Shown in pieces: positions 1 to 7,618 of a DNA stretch of 15,483 bases. The notes below the pieces were generated by a model that saw only the letters and a program-made list of their open reading frames with translations, did no database searches and had not been told where the DNA came from. Where the stretch lies: positions 1 through 15,483 of the forward strand of contig CAZXSK010000080.1 in assembly GCA_964642855.1 (NCBI GenBank). Reading direction: 5' to 3'. This stretch comes from CAZXSK01 sp964642855. GTDB lineage: Bacteria > Planctomycetota > Phycisphaerae > SM23-33. Numbering within the stretch: position 1 is the first letter of the stretch; each line of letters starts with the position of its first letter. The position numbers were made by a program, and so were the translations under genes.

Positions 1-1421
1 TCGGTGTAGAAGTTGGGGTTCTCCGGCGACCAGAACAGCCGGTATCGCCCGTACATGTCCGGGTCGATGAGCACCTGGTAGAGGCAGAGCTGCTGGAGTT
101 TGGACTTCGGCGACGGGAAGCGGCGGTTGTTGCCCGCCACCCAGCCTCGCCAGAAGTTCATCGGGTTGATGCTGCTGGGGTAGAACACGCCTTCCTCGCC
201 CGGCCAGGTCGTTACGTAATCGTGGAGGATCTTGTCCAGCGGGCGGAAGCAGTACCGATACGCATACGCAGCGACGGGCTTGGACATCACGCGCCGTCGT
301 CCGCGACGGTCCGTGCCGACCACGTCGGCGAAGTCATCATGATCGCCCGCCGTCAGCAGCCACATGCGCCGACCTTTCCAGGTCGGGCAGCGATAGCCCG
401 CGTAGTCGGCCGAGGGCTTGGCGCGGATCTCGATGCGGTTGACGTGAGGCCAGTACCACTGGCCCGCGCGGGCGACGAGCGTGCCGACCGCGGTTTGCCC
501 GTCGGTGGCAGCAAAGAACCAGCCGTCTTCGTAGGCCTGGCTCCAGCGAGGCAGCAACCACATCAGCGTGTTGCCCACGCGCGGGTCTGCCTGCTCGTAA
601 CGACGATGGAGATCTTCGAGCTTGAAGCCCAGCGGCTCGAAGTCGTCCGGCCACATGGCGGGGTTCTTCGCACGCCCCGCCCCGCCGCTGTGGATCTGGC
701 TGAGCGCCTTGCCGGCGTCCCAGCCGTGGGTGGCCTGGAACTCCCAGAAGTCCTTCACGTCCATCTCGTGGGACTCGGTGATCACCGCGTGGGACCGACC
801 GGGGGCGAGTCGCACGTCGATCTGCGCGAACGAGGGCGTGTCCTTCCAGAGGCCCGCCTTGCCCGCGAACTCGTATCGCAGGCGGATCTTGCCGAAGGCA
901 GACCCGTCGGCCAGGACGGTGGTCGTGAGCTTCTCGAACTCCCGATCGGTGCTCCAGAAGGACCGCCCCAGCCACTTTCCGCCAGCCACCTTCACTCCCG
1001 CTACGGGACCGGGGGCGTCATCTCCATCGAACGACGCAGGCAGGCGGATCGCCATCTGGCCGTTGTCCATCACCCACGTGTTGCCGTCCTTGCTGACCGT
1101 CACGGCCGGCTTGAATTCCCCGGGCTTGCCCTTCTCGACGGTGAATGTCTGCTTCTCCCCGGGCTTGAGCGAGACGGTCACCCAGATCCACTTCCGGCCG
1201 TCGATGGCCTCGATGTGCGAGGGCACTTCCCGCCCGCCAGTCTTGACGACGTACTGGCCGGGGCGGGCGTCGTCGGGCAGGTCCACCTTCAGCCGCACGG
1301 GTTCGGTGACGTACGTTTCGTCGGTGGGGTTGGTGACGGTGAAAGACTGCGGCTGGGCGCAGACGGCCGAGATCGGCCCAACCAGCCACGCCATCGCGAG
1401 GATCGCAAGGTTGCGGGACAT
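1..1421 (-). CDS. Secreted protein of unknown function, 3' end cut by window edge
   Basis: An open frame runs from ATG at 1421 without a stop to the left edge, giving 473 codons of a longer protein. The start is supported by a strong Shine-Dalgarno (AAGGAG, 7 nt before the ATG). Residues 1-23 look like a signal peptide: MSRN, then a hydrophobic run LAILAMAWLVGPISAV, then a likely cleavage site VCA|QP. No lipobox fits. Residues 24 to about 120 look beta-rich, like a small beta-sandwich. The middle and C-terminal parts are rich in Trp, Tyr, Asp and His (for example WPDDFEPLGFKLEDLHRRYE), as is common in carbohydrate-active proteins. I do not recognise the family. A role on extracellular or periplasmic polysaccharide is a guess from composition and from the lyase gene nearby. 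The gene lies 109 bp downstream of typA on the same strand. A weak -10-like GATACT at 1457-1452 could give it its own promoter. Confidence 0.8.
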   Translation of the reverse strand, partial: MSRNLAILAMAWLVGPISAVCAQPQSFTVTNPTDETYVTEPVRLKVDLPDDARPGQYVVKTGGREVPSHIEAIDGRKWIWVTVSLKPGEKQTFTVEKGKPGEFKPAVTVSKDGNTWVMDNGQMAIRLPASFDGDDAPGPVAGVKVAGGKWLGRSFWSTDREFEKLTTTVLADGSAFGKIRLRYEFAGKAGLWKDTPSFAQIDVRLAPGRSHAVITESHEMDVKDFWEFQATHGWDAGKALSQIHSGGAGRAKNPAMWPDDFEPLGFKLEDLHRRYEQADPRVGNTLMWLLPRWSQAYEDGWFFAATDGQTAVGTLVARAGQWYWPHVNRIEIRAKPSADYAGYRCPTWKGRRMWLLTAGDHDDFADVVGTDRRGRRRVMSKPVAAYAYRYCFRPLDKILHDYVTTWPGEEGVFYPSSINPMNFWRGWVAGNNRRFPSPKSKLQQLCLYQVLIDPDMYGRYRLFWSPENPNFYT

Positions 1422-1530
1422 GCTTCTGCTCCTTCCGTGGGCGTCGATGCGAGTATCCGGAAGTTGAACCCTCCTGCCGGACCTCCGGACCGGTGAGCAT
1501 GTCGCGAAATGTAACGGATCCACCCGGTGG

Positions 1531-3381
1531 CTACACCCCCGCGGTCTGCGCCTTGCGGGAGGCCCGCTTGCGATCGTTCTCCTTCAGGTGCGTCTTGCGG
1601 AGCCGCACGCTGGAAGGCGTGATCTCGACGAACTCGTCGTTCTCGATGTACTCCAGCGCGGCTTCGAGCGTGACGTTCCGGGAGGCCTTGAGCGTGACCG
1701 TGGCTTCCTTGGTCGACGAGCGAACGTTCGTGAGGTTCTTGCGACGCACGACGTTGACGGGCAGATCCTTGTCGCGGCAGTGCTCGCCGACGACCTGGCC
1801 TTCGTAGACGTCGTCGCCGGGCTTGACGAACAGGATACCCCGATCGGCGAGTTGCTCGCAGGCGTAGGTGGTCACCTTGCCCGGATCGGTCGCGATCATC
1901 ACGCCCACGCCGCGGTGGGACACTTCGCCCCGATGAGGGCCGTACGCCTCGAACCGGTGATGCATGATCGCCTCGCCGGCCGTGGCGGTCAGCACGCGGC
2001 TTCGCAGGCCGATCAACCCCCGGGCGGGGATGATGAACTCGATCATCGTCCGGCTGCCGAGGGTGTCCATGTGAGTCATTTCGGCCCGCCGGTCGCCGAG
2101 AAGCTGCATCACGGGCCCGACCGCGTCGGTGGGCACGTCCACCGTCAGGCGCTCCAGCGGTTCGAGCGTCTTGCCGCTATCGTCCTGCTTGAGGACCACC
2201 TCGGGCTTACCCACCGACAGCTCGTAGCCCTCGCGGCGCATGTTCTCCAGCAGGATGCCCAGGTGCAGCAGCCCCCGGCCGGATACCACGAACTCGTCGC
2301 CGCGATCGTCCACGCGCAGGGCGACGTTGCTTTCGAGCTCGCGGTTGAGGCGGTCGCGAAGCTGGCGATTGGTCACGAACTTGCCCTCCCGCCCGGAAAA
2401 CGGCGAGTCGTTGCTGCGGAAGGTCATCCGGAGCGTGGGCTCGTCGATGCTGACGGCGGGAAGGGCCTGGGGATTCTCGATATCCGCGAGGGTGTCGCCG
2501 ATGTCGACGCCCTCCAGCCCGACGACGGCAAACAGGTCGCCCACGTCGATGCGGTCGACCTCGATGCGCCCCAGTCCGGAGAAGCGGAACAACTGGCCGA
2601 TGCGCTGATCGCGCCGGCTTCCGTCGCGATTGAGCACGGCCACGGTGTCGCGACCGGTCAGCGTGCCCGCGAACACCCGGCCGATGCCGATCCGCCCGAC
2701 GTAATCGCTGTAGTCCAGCGTGGTGATCAGCGCCTGAAGCGGAGCGTCGGCGTCGAGGTCGGCAACGGGTACGTGCTCGATGATGGCGTCGAAGAGCTCG
2801 TGGATGTCCTGAACGCTGCCTTTCTCGGCGGCGTCCTGGTCGGCCGTCGCCCAGCCGCCCTTGCCCGAGGCGTAGATGACCGGGAAGTCCAGTGCGTGCT
2901 CTTCGGCGTCGAGCTCGACGAGCAGGTCGAAGACCTCTTCGTGAACGCGCGTGGCGCGTGCGTCGGGGCGGTCCATCTTGTTGATGACCACCAGCGGCGC
3001 GAGGCCCACTTCCAGGGCCTTGCTCAGCACGTACCGCGTCTGGGGCATTACGCCTTCGAAGGCATCGACCAGCAGCAGGACCCCGTCGGCCATGCGGAGC
3101 ACGCGCTCGACCTCGCCGGAGAAATCGGCGTGCCCGGGCGTGTCGACGATGTTGATGTGGAACGACTCCCCGCGGCGGTCGGTGTAGTCGATCGCGCAGT
3201 TCTTGGAGAGGATCGTGATCCCCCGCTCGCGTTCGAGGGGGTTGGAGTCGAGAATGCAATCGCCGCTCAACTGGGCGTCGCGGAACTGGCCGCTCTGGCG
3301 GAGCAGTTCGTCGACGAGGGTCGTCTTGCCGTGGTCGACGTGGGCGATAATCGCGACGTTACGGATGTTCTTTCTCTGCAT
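1531..3381 (-). CDS. typA: Translational GTPase TypA/BipA
   Basis: A 616-aa ribosome-binding GTPase of the EF-G/LepA superfamily (E. coli BipA is about 607 aa). In other bacteria TypA assists 50S assembly and translation under cold or other stress. The GTPase motifs are all visible: G1 AHVDHGKT (residues 13-20), G2 RGIT (53-56) within the family signature LDSNPLERERGITI, G3 DTPGH (80-84), and G4 NKMD (134-137). A beta-barrel domain follows (about 200-300, with DYSDYVGRIGIGRVFAGTL). After it come the EF-G-like domains (LRMTFRSNDSPFSGREGKFVT, GRGLLHLGILLENMRREGYE, IPARGLIGLRS) and the TypA-specific C-terminal domain. It starts MQRKNIRN at 3381. No good Shine-Dalgarno is seen; the bases before the ATG are CTTTACCGAGTGATCC. 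It probably has its own promoter (3610-3638) and a long structured leader. Family assignment is very secure. Confidence 0.97.
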   Translation of the reverse strand: MQRKNIRNVAIIAHVDHGKTTLVDELLRQSGQFRDAQLSGDCILDSNPLERERGITILSKNCAIDYTDRRGESFHINIVDTPGHADFSGEVERVLRMADGVLLLVDAFEGVMPQTRYVLSKALEVGLAPLVVINKMDRPDARATRVHEEVFDLLVELDAEEHALDFPVIYASGKGGWATADQDAAEKGSVQDIHELFDAIIEHVPVADLDADAPLQALITTLDYSDYVGRIGIGRVFAGTLTGRDTVAVLNRDGSRRDQRIGQLFRFSGLGRIEVDRIDVGDLFAVVGLEGVDIGDTLADIENPQALPAVSIDEPTLRMTFRSNDSPFSGREGKFVTNRQLRDRLNRELESNVALRVDDRGDEFVVSGRGLLHLGILLENMRREGYELSVGKPEVVLKQDDSGKTLEPLERLTVDVPTDAVGPVMQLLGDRRAEMTHMDTLGSRTMIEFIIPARGLIGLRSRVLTATAGEAIMHHRFEAYGPHRGEVSHRGVGVMIATDPGKVTTYACEQLADRGILFVKPGDDVYEGQVVGEHCRDKDLPVNVVRRKNLTNVRSSTKEATVTLKASRNVTLEAALEYIENDEFVEITPSSVRLRKTHLKENDRKRASRKAQTAGV

Positions 3382-3402
3382 GGATCACTCGGTAAAGGAA
3401 AG

Positions 3403-3418
3403 GCCTCGCCTGCGAGGC
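3403..3418 (-). promoter_or_regulatory. Terminator-like hairpin in the typA leader
   Basis: A near-perfect palindrome, GCCTCGC-ag-GCGAGGC on the minus strand, with 7-bp arms. It lies 22 nt before the typA start and is followed directly by the pyrimidine run CTTTCCTTT. A GC stem followed by a U-rich stretch resembles a weak intrinsic terminator, so it could act as an attenuator. The stem could also restrict access to the start region. The function is inferred. Confidence 0.35.
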
Positions 3419-3466
3419 TCGGGGGGTTGCTGTGGGTCGCTGCCAGCCGAAGCCGACATGCTCGGG

Positions 3467-3486
3467 CGGGCGACGCACGTCGCCCG
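3467..3486 (-). promoter_or_regulatory. Perfect 8-bp stem-loop in the typA leader
   Basis: The plus strand reads CGGGCGAC-gcac-GTCGCCCG, an uninterrupted 8-bp inverted repeat with a 4-nt loop. It lies in the 293-bp gap between the lyase stop and the typA start, downstream of the predicted typA promoter, so it would be transcribed in the typA leader. It could also be a read-through barrier or a dispersed palindromic repeat. No second copy was seen in the window. Confidence 0.4.
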
Positions 3487-3609
3487 GTGGCGCTACAGCG
3501 CGGGGGATGCTAGCCAGGTAACGGCGCGGAGAGACCTCGCCAAGCGGGCCCTCAGCCAGCCGGCGGTCGCGTTGCGGGATGTCTCTCGCGCGGGAATCAT
3601 GAGCCACGC

Positions 3610-3638
3610 ATGATAGCACGATCGGCCGAACCCGACAA
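3610..3638 (-). promoter_or_regulatory. Predicted sigma70-type promoter for typA
   Basis: On the minus strand TTGTCG (3638-3633), a 17-bp spacer and TATCAT (3615-3610) match the -35/-10 pattern with ideal spacing. Transcription would start near 3603, giving a leader of about 220 nt before the typA ATG at 3381. The site lies 36 bp past the stop of the upstream lyase gene, so typA would not depend on read-through. Confidence 0.55.
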
Positions 3639-3674
3639 CGCGATATCCGGCTGAAATTCGCCTTCACGCAAGAT

Positions 3675-5513
3675 TCACAGCCAGCCCGGCCAGTCCTCCA
3701 GTGGCAGGACCTCGGCCGATTCGACCGTCTGGGCGTCTGGCCAGTCGGGGCTCAGCAACGCGGCGATCCTGAACGGGCCTTCGCCGGCTTTGACGCGGGC
3801 AACGAGCTTGGTGAACGCCTCGGTGCTCCCGGCCGGGGGTTCGAGGGCGATGTCGACGGTCTCGATCGTTGCGCTGTCCGGCGAGAGGATCCGCAACGTC
3901 AGCGACTTGCCCTCGCGGGTGAGCGTCACGGTCCGGCCGCTGATGGCGACGTCGGCCTCGGTCAGCAGGTTCCACGCTACGCGGGCGGGTTTGACGAGTT
4001 CGAGCTCGTCCTGCACGAGTACCGCCCGCCGGCCGGGCAACATGCGGACGCCGCGAAGCGCGCGGGACACGTGCGGCTGGTACGCGCCGGTCACGTCAAT
4101 GACGACGGAGGCCTGCTCGTTGCGGCTGTCGTAGGCGACGAACTTCGCTGCGCCGTCGACGCGCTGCTGGTCGTCTTCGATCTGGATCACATTGTGGCTG
4201 TCGGAGCCGAGGCGGAAATGCGTCCACCGCTGGCCACCTTCACCCTTTTTCCAGTACCCGGGCAGCGCGTAGGTGTCCTTGCCGAGGTCCAGGACCCATC
4301 GCAGGCCCAAGGCGTCGAGCTCGAAGTTGCCCAGGTCCAGGTGAGCGTGGTTGACGCGGTTGAACCCGCCCTTGACGCCGACCCAGAGGGCATCCGCGTC
4401 CTCGCGCGACGAGCGGAAGCTGGCGACCTCGACGTTGCCCCCCAGGTGGACGTCCAGCGGCAGCTCCGGCGCCTCGGCTGGGGGGGCGTACCAGATCAGG
4501 TGCTGGGGCTTGGCGGGGCGCGCCTGGAGCACCTCGTGCTCGTGGGCGGCAGCGAGATCATCGTCGAAGTTCCGCGCCAGCCACAACAGCGACCACATCG
4601 GCTCGTGGTGGAATGGCGGGGTGTCGATGTCCACGTCGCCATAGTTCATCGGCCGGCCGGTGGGTCCGGGCATCAGCAGGTGCGCCCGGCCGGTCTTTTC
4701 CAGGCCGGGGATCTGCGAGAGCCCGAAATCGCTGCCCAGCGCGGTGCGCAGGGCCTCGATGGCCACGATGGTGTAGCTCATCCCGTAGTTCCAGTACGAC
4801 GGGCCCTCCCCCCACGTGCCGTCCGGGGCATAGGTGGCGATTGCCCGGGGGATCGATTCCAGCGACTCGGCCAGCAGCCTGCGGGCGAGGTCGGGGTGGT
4901 CCTCCGCGACCGCCAGCGAGCCGACGATCAGCCCGGCGTTGCAGACCTGATTCCAGTTGTACTCCGAGTGGATGAACCATGCGTTCTTGGCGTCGGGGTT
5001 GTCGAAGCACGCCACGCCGTGGACCAGGGCCTTCTCGACGATGGCCGTGCGCACGGTGTTGCGCTGGTCGGGTGTCATCTCGGGATACGCCCAGTCGTAC
5101 CCGACGCCGACGGCGTGGGTCATCTCGCCGATGTCCAGGAAGTGCGGGTGATTCCAGTAGTGGAAATCGCTGATCGTCAGCAGGATATCGATCAGGCCGT
5201 CGAGGTACTTCGGCTCGCCCGAGATCCGCCACGCCACGCCCAGGGCGTAGATCCGCCGGACGCACTCCCCGGCTACCCAGACCAGGCGGCCCATCTCGAG
5301 TTTGCACTCCACCGGCGGAAGCGTGAAGACTTCGTCGGCCTCGGCGAGCACGTCGCGCAAGCACTTGGCGAGGATGGGGTCGCCGCCGGCGAGCTGGTCC
5401 TTAAGCTCCTGCTCGCGCTCGGGCGTGAAGATGATGCGGGGGTGACGGTCGTCGATCCGTTCCAGCAGCGTCGCGGGATCAAAGCGCTCCGCGGGGCGCA
5501 CGTTGTCGGACAT
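3675..5513 (-). CDS. Heparinase II/III-family polysaccharide lyase
   Basis: A 612-aa protein with the architecture of heparinase II/III and alginate/oligoalginate lyases. An alpha-helical toroid of about 340 residues is followed by a beta-sandwich domain. Family hallmarks seen are NWNQVCNAG (186-194), GPSYWNYGMSY (237-247, with the likely catalytic Tyr), and NHAHLDLGNFELDALGLRWVLDLG (388-411, with the His/Asp metal- and substrate-site pattern). THFRLGSDSHNVIQ (431-444) is also typical of the C-terminal domain. These enzymes cleave uronic-acid-containing glycans by beta-elimination. The glycan cannot be named from sequence. The start MSDNVRPAER has an AAGGAAA motif about 12 nt upstream. No signal peptide or lipobox is present, so it is probably cytoplasmic and acts on imported oligosaccharides. 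It is transcribed divergently from the aldo/keto reductase gene. Confidence 0.88.
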   Translation of the reverse strand: MSDNVRPAERFDPATLLERIDDRHPRIIFTPEREQELKDQLAGGDPILAKCLRDVLAEADEVFTLPPVECKLEMGRLVWVAGECVRRIYALGVAWRISGEPKYLDGLIDILLTISDFHYWNHPHFLDIGEMTHAVGVGYDWAYPEMTPDQRNTVRTAIVEKALVHGVACFDNPDAKNAWFIHSEYNWNQVCNAGLIVGSLAVAEDHPDLARRLLAESLESIPRAIATYAPDGTWGEGPSYWNYGMSYTIVAIEALRTALGSDFGLSQIPGLEKTGRAHLLMPGPTGRPMNYGDVDIDTPPFHHEPMWSLLWLARNFDDDLAAAHEHEVLQARPAKPQHLIWYAPPAEAPELPLDVHLGGNVEVASFRSSREDADALWVGVKGGFNRVNHAHLDLGNFELDALGLRWVLDLGKDTYALPGYWKKGEGGQRWTHFRLGSDSHNVIQIEDDQQRVDGAAKFVAYDSRNEQASVVIDVTGAYQPHVSRALRGVRMLPGRRAVLVQDELELVKPARVAWNLLTEADVAISGRTVTLTREGKSLTLRILSPDSATIETVDIALEPPAGSTEAFTKLVARVKAGEGPFRIAALLSPDWPDAQTVESAEVLPLEDWPGWL

Positions 5514-5562
5514 TGCGCGTCAGTTTCCTTTCTTTCCCGGCTGGACCCTTGCGGAGCGTGGC

Positions 5563-5568
5563 AGTGTA
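5563..5568 (-). promoter_or_regulatory. Possible -10 element for the lyase gene
   Basis: TACACT on the minus strand lies about 50 nt before the lyase ATG, inside the 133-bp divergent gap. No good -35 sits 16-18 bp upstream, so this would be a weak or activated promoter. The site overlaps an 8-bp palindrome, GTGTACAC. Confidence 0.25.
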
Positions 5569-5611
5569 CACGCTTCCCAGGGAACGTGCCACCGCCCGGT
5601 GGGCGATTCGC

Positions 5612-5639
5612 TTGCAACGCGGCCCACCCGACCTATACT
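5612..5639 (+). promoter_or_regulatory. Predicted sigma70-type promoter for the aldo/keto reductase
   Basis: TTGCAA (5612-5617), a 16-bp spacer and TATACT (5634-5639) form a convincing -35/-10 pair. The expected start point, about 7 nt past the -10, falls at 5646-5647. That is the ATG of the reductase gene itself, so the transcript may be leaderless. Confidence 0.6.
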
Positions 5640-5646
5640 TGCCTCC

Positions 5647-6570
5647 ATGCGACACGTCGAATTCGGCCAGACCGGGCTGACCGTCACGCCGCTGGGTTTC
5701 GGCTCGGCCGGTGTGGGCGAGCTGCCCCACGGCGGGAGGCTCCTCAACGAACTGCTCGACCTCGGCGTGGGCGTGATCGACACGGCTGCCTGCTACCCGG
5801 GCGCGGAGAGGCTGATCGGCAAGTCCATCGCCCACCGCCGCAGCGAGTACACGCTCATCAGCAAGTGCGGCCATCACGAGATCCTGCCTGACGGGTCGAT
5901 GCGCTCCAGGCCGGTGCGAATGTCGGACATCGACGCGGCGCTGCGACACCTGCGGACCGACTACCTCGACGTGATGCTCCTGCACTCCTACGACCGCGAT
6001 CTGTTGGAGCGGGGAGACGCGCTGGAGGTGCTCGATAAGGCCAGGCAGGCTGGCAAGATCCGCTGCGCGGGCTACTCGGGAGACAACGAAACGGCCGCCG
6101 TGGCTGCGGAGATGGACGTTATCGACGTGCTGGAGCTCTCACTCAGCATCGCCGACCAGTCGAACATCGAGACGGTCCTGCCGATCGCCCGGCGGAGGGG
6201 CCTGGGCGTGATCGCCAAGAGGCCGATCGCCAACGCAGCGTGGAAGCACCTCGGGCTCGGGCGCGAAGACTGGCCGGACCACTCGGCCGAGTACGTCGCA
6301 AGGCTGACGCGGATGGGGCTTCGACCGGCAGCGCTGGGGATCGAGCAGGAGGACACCTCGGCTGCGTTCGCGGAACTCGCCCTGCGGTTCGTCACCTCGC
6401 TGGACGGCGTGCACACCGCCATCGTGGGGACATCCAGCATGGCGCACCTGCGCGAGAACCTTTCCGCCCTCGCCAGGGGCCCCCTGCCGCCGGAAACCGT
6501 CCAGGCCGTCCGGCGGGCATTCACCGACGCCCGCGACCAGGTCAACGACGCCTGGCCGGGACAGAACTGA
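5647..6570 (+). CDS. Aldo/keto reductase
   Basis: A 307-aa NADPH-type aldo/keto reductase, a TIM-barrel enzyme that interconverts carbonyls and alcohols, often on sugars. The likely catalytic tetrad is D45 (GVIDTAACY), Y50 (CYPGAERLIG), K73 (ISKCG) and H113 (DYLDVMLLHS). The C-terminal part has GVIAKRPIANAAW and AIVGTSSMAHLREN, typical of cofactor binding in this family. The frame is open upstream to 5503. The ATG at 5647 is chosen because MRHVEFGQTGLTVTPLGFG is the standard family N-terminus. No Shine-Dalgarno precedes it, which fits the predicted leaderless start. The substrate is unknown. It faces the Gfo/Idh gene convergently, 31 bp away, and diverges from the lyase gene. Confidence 0.92.
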   Translation: MRHVEFGQTGLTVTPLGFGSAGVGELPHGGRLLNELLDLGVGVIDTAACYPGAERLIGKSIAHRRSEYTLISKCGHHEILPDGSMRSRPVRMSDIDAALRHLRTDYLDVMLLHSYDRDLLERGDALEVLDKARQAGKIRCAGYSGDNETAAVAAEMDVIDVLELSLSIADQSNIETVLPIARRRGLGVIAKRPIANAAWKHLGLGREDWPDHSAEYVARLTRMGLRPAALGIEQEDTSAAFAELALRFVTSLDGVHTAIVGTSSMAHLRENLSALARGPLPPETVQAVRRAFTDARDQVNDAWPGQN

Positions 6571-6573
6571 CGA

Positions 6574-6590
6574 CCGGTCGCCCCGACCGG
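6574..6590. terminator. Stem-loop between convergent genes
   Basis: CCGGTCG-ccc-CGACCGG is a perfect 7-bp stem with a 3-nt loop in the 31-bp gap between the stops of the aldo/keto reductase and the Gfo/Idh gene. It could end transcription from both sides. There is no T-run on either strand, so it is not a classic intrinsic terminator. Confidence 0.45.
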
Positions 6591-6601
6591 CCCCGCCCTC
6601 C

Positions 6602-7540
6602 TCACGCCCCGGGCGGATTGTCGTAGTCGACCTTCACCTCGTCGGAGTCGTCGGGCAACTCCTGCACGATATCGAGGATCACGGTGCTCTTTCTGCCCTC
6701 CACGCCGTCGCACGCCAGCGGGCCCTGCCCGTTGTAGTGCTGCAGGAAGTTCTCCACCAGGCCCCAGTGGGTGGCTTTGAGCTTCGGAAGCTGCTCGGTT
6801 TTCGTCTGGCCGTCGACGGTGTAGTTCAGCAGGCCGGCCTTGAGGTCGGTAATGTGCAGTTCACCCTCGGTTCCGACGAAGTCGAGCGTTTCGGGGGCGA
6901 GCTTCTCGTCCCAGCCGATGTTCATGATGCTCTCGACGCCCGAGAGGCTTCGGACGTGCAGCACAGGCCCGCGATCGGCGTAGCTGCCCGGGGCGAGGTC
7001 CTGCACCTTCGACCACACCGCGTCGACGTCGCCGAAGAAGAAGTGCGCCAGGTCGAGCCGATGGGAAAGCGGGAACTCGTCGTTGATCGTCATGGTCTTG
7101 ACGTCGCCGATCTTCCCCTTGTCGATCAACTCCTTCGCACGGAGAATCGACGGGTAGCATCGGCGGTAGTACGCCACCGCCAGGATCACGCCCGCCTTGT
7201 CGCACGCCTCGATCATCCGGTCGCACGCGGCGGTGCTGGTCGCCATCGCCTTTTCCACGAGCACGTGCTTGCCTGCCTCGGCCGAGCGGATCGTGCCCCA
7301 CTCGTGCTCGGGGTCGGGCGTGGCTACGTAGATCGCGTTGATCTGCTCGTCGGCGAGGATGTCATCGACCGAGTCGTACCAGCGGGGCACGTGGTTCCGC
7401 CGGGCATAGTCGGCTGCCTTCTCGGCGTCGCGCCGCATCACGGCGACCAGCTCGCAGCCCTCGATGCCGAACAGGGGCGGCCCGCCCTTGCGTTCCACCA
7501 CGTCGCCGCATCCGATCGTACCCCAGTAAAGCGTCTTCAT
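6602..7540 (-). CDS. Gfo/Idh/MocA-family oxidoreductase
   Basis: A 312-aa NAD(P)-dependent dehydrogenase of the Gfo/Idh/MocA family, whose members mostly oxidise or reduce sugars, inositols and their derivatives. The N-terminal Rossmann fold opens with GTIGCGDV (residues 7-14). YVATPDPEHEW (71-81) and the family signature GKHVLVEKAMA (90-100, catalytic-type K97) follow. The usual EKP reads EKA here. HRLDLAHFF (160-168) supplies the Asp/His of the active-site region. It is somewhat short for the family (usually 330-400 aa). The start is supported by AAAGGA 8 nt before the ATG. It lies 78 bp downstream of the GH130 gene on the same strand and may be co-transcribed, which suggests it acts on the sugar released by that enzyme. 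The substrate is not predictable. Confidence 0.92.
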   Translation of the reverse strand: MKTLYWGTIGCGDVVERKGGPPLFGIEGCELVAVMRRDAEKAADYARRNHVPRWYDSVDDILADEQINAIYVATPDPEHEWGTIRSAEAGKHVLVEKAMATSTAACDRMIEACDKAGVILAVAYYRRCYPSILRAKELIDKGKIGDVKTMTINDEFPLSHRLDLAHFFFGDVDAVWSKVQDLAPGSYADRGPVLHVRSLSGVESIMNIGWDEKLAPETLDFVGTEGELHITDLKAGLLNYTVDGQTKTEQLPKLKATHWGLVENFLQHYNGQGPLACDGVEGRKSTVILDIVQELPDDSDEVKVDYDNPPGA

Positions 7541-7618
7541 CGCATTCGTCCTTTCGCATGTCTTCGGGTCTGGCTTGTGCGTTTCCCCGCCCGGCCCGGT
7601 GATGCTCGCCGCCGACGC

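Noticed and set aside
1588..3513. 641-codon open frame on the plus strand
   Set aside because: It lies antisense to typA, whose protein is unmistakable. Long antisense frames are expected in GC-rich codons, and the translation has no family likeness.
3359..3667. 102-codon minus-strand frame in the typA leader
   Set aside because: It overlaps the typA start, contains both hairpins and the predicted promoter, and shows no family likeness.
4071..5891. 606-codon open frame on the plus strand
   Set aside because: It is antisense to the heparinase-like lyase and runs on into the reductase gene in the wrong frame. The composition is that of a shadow frame.
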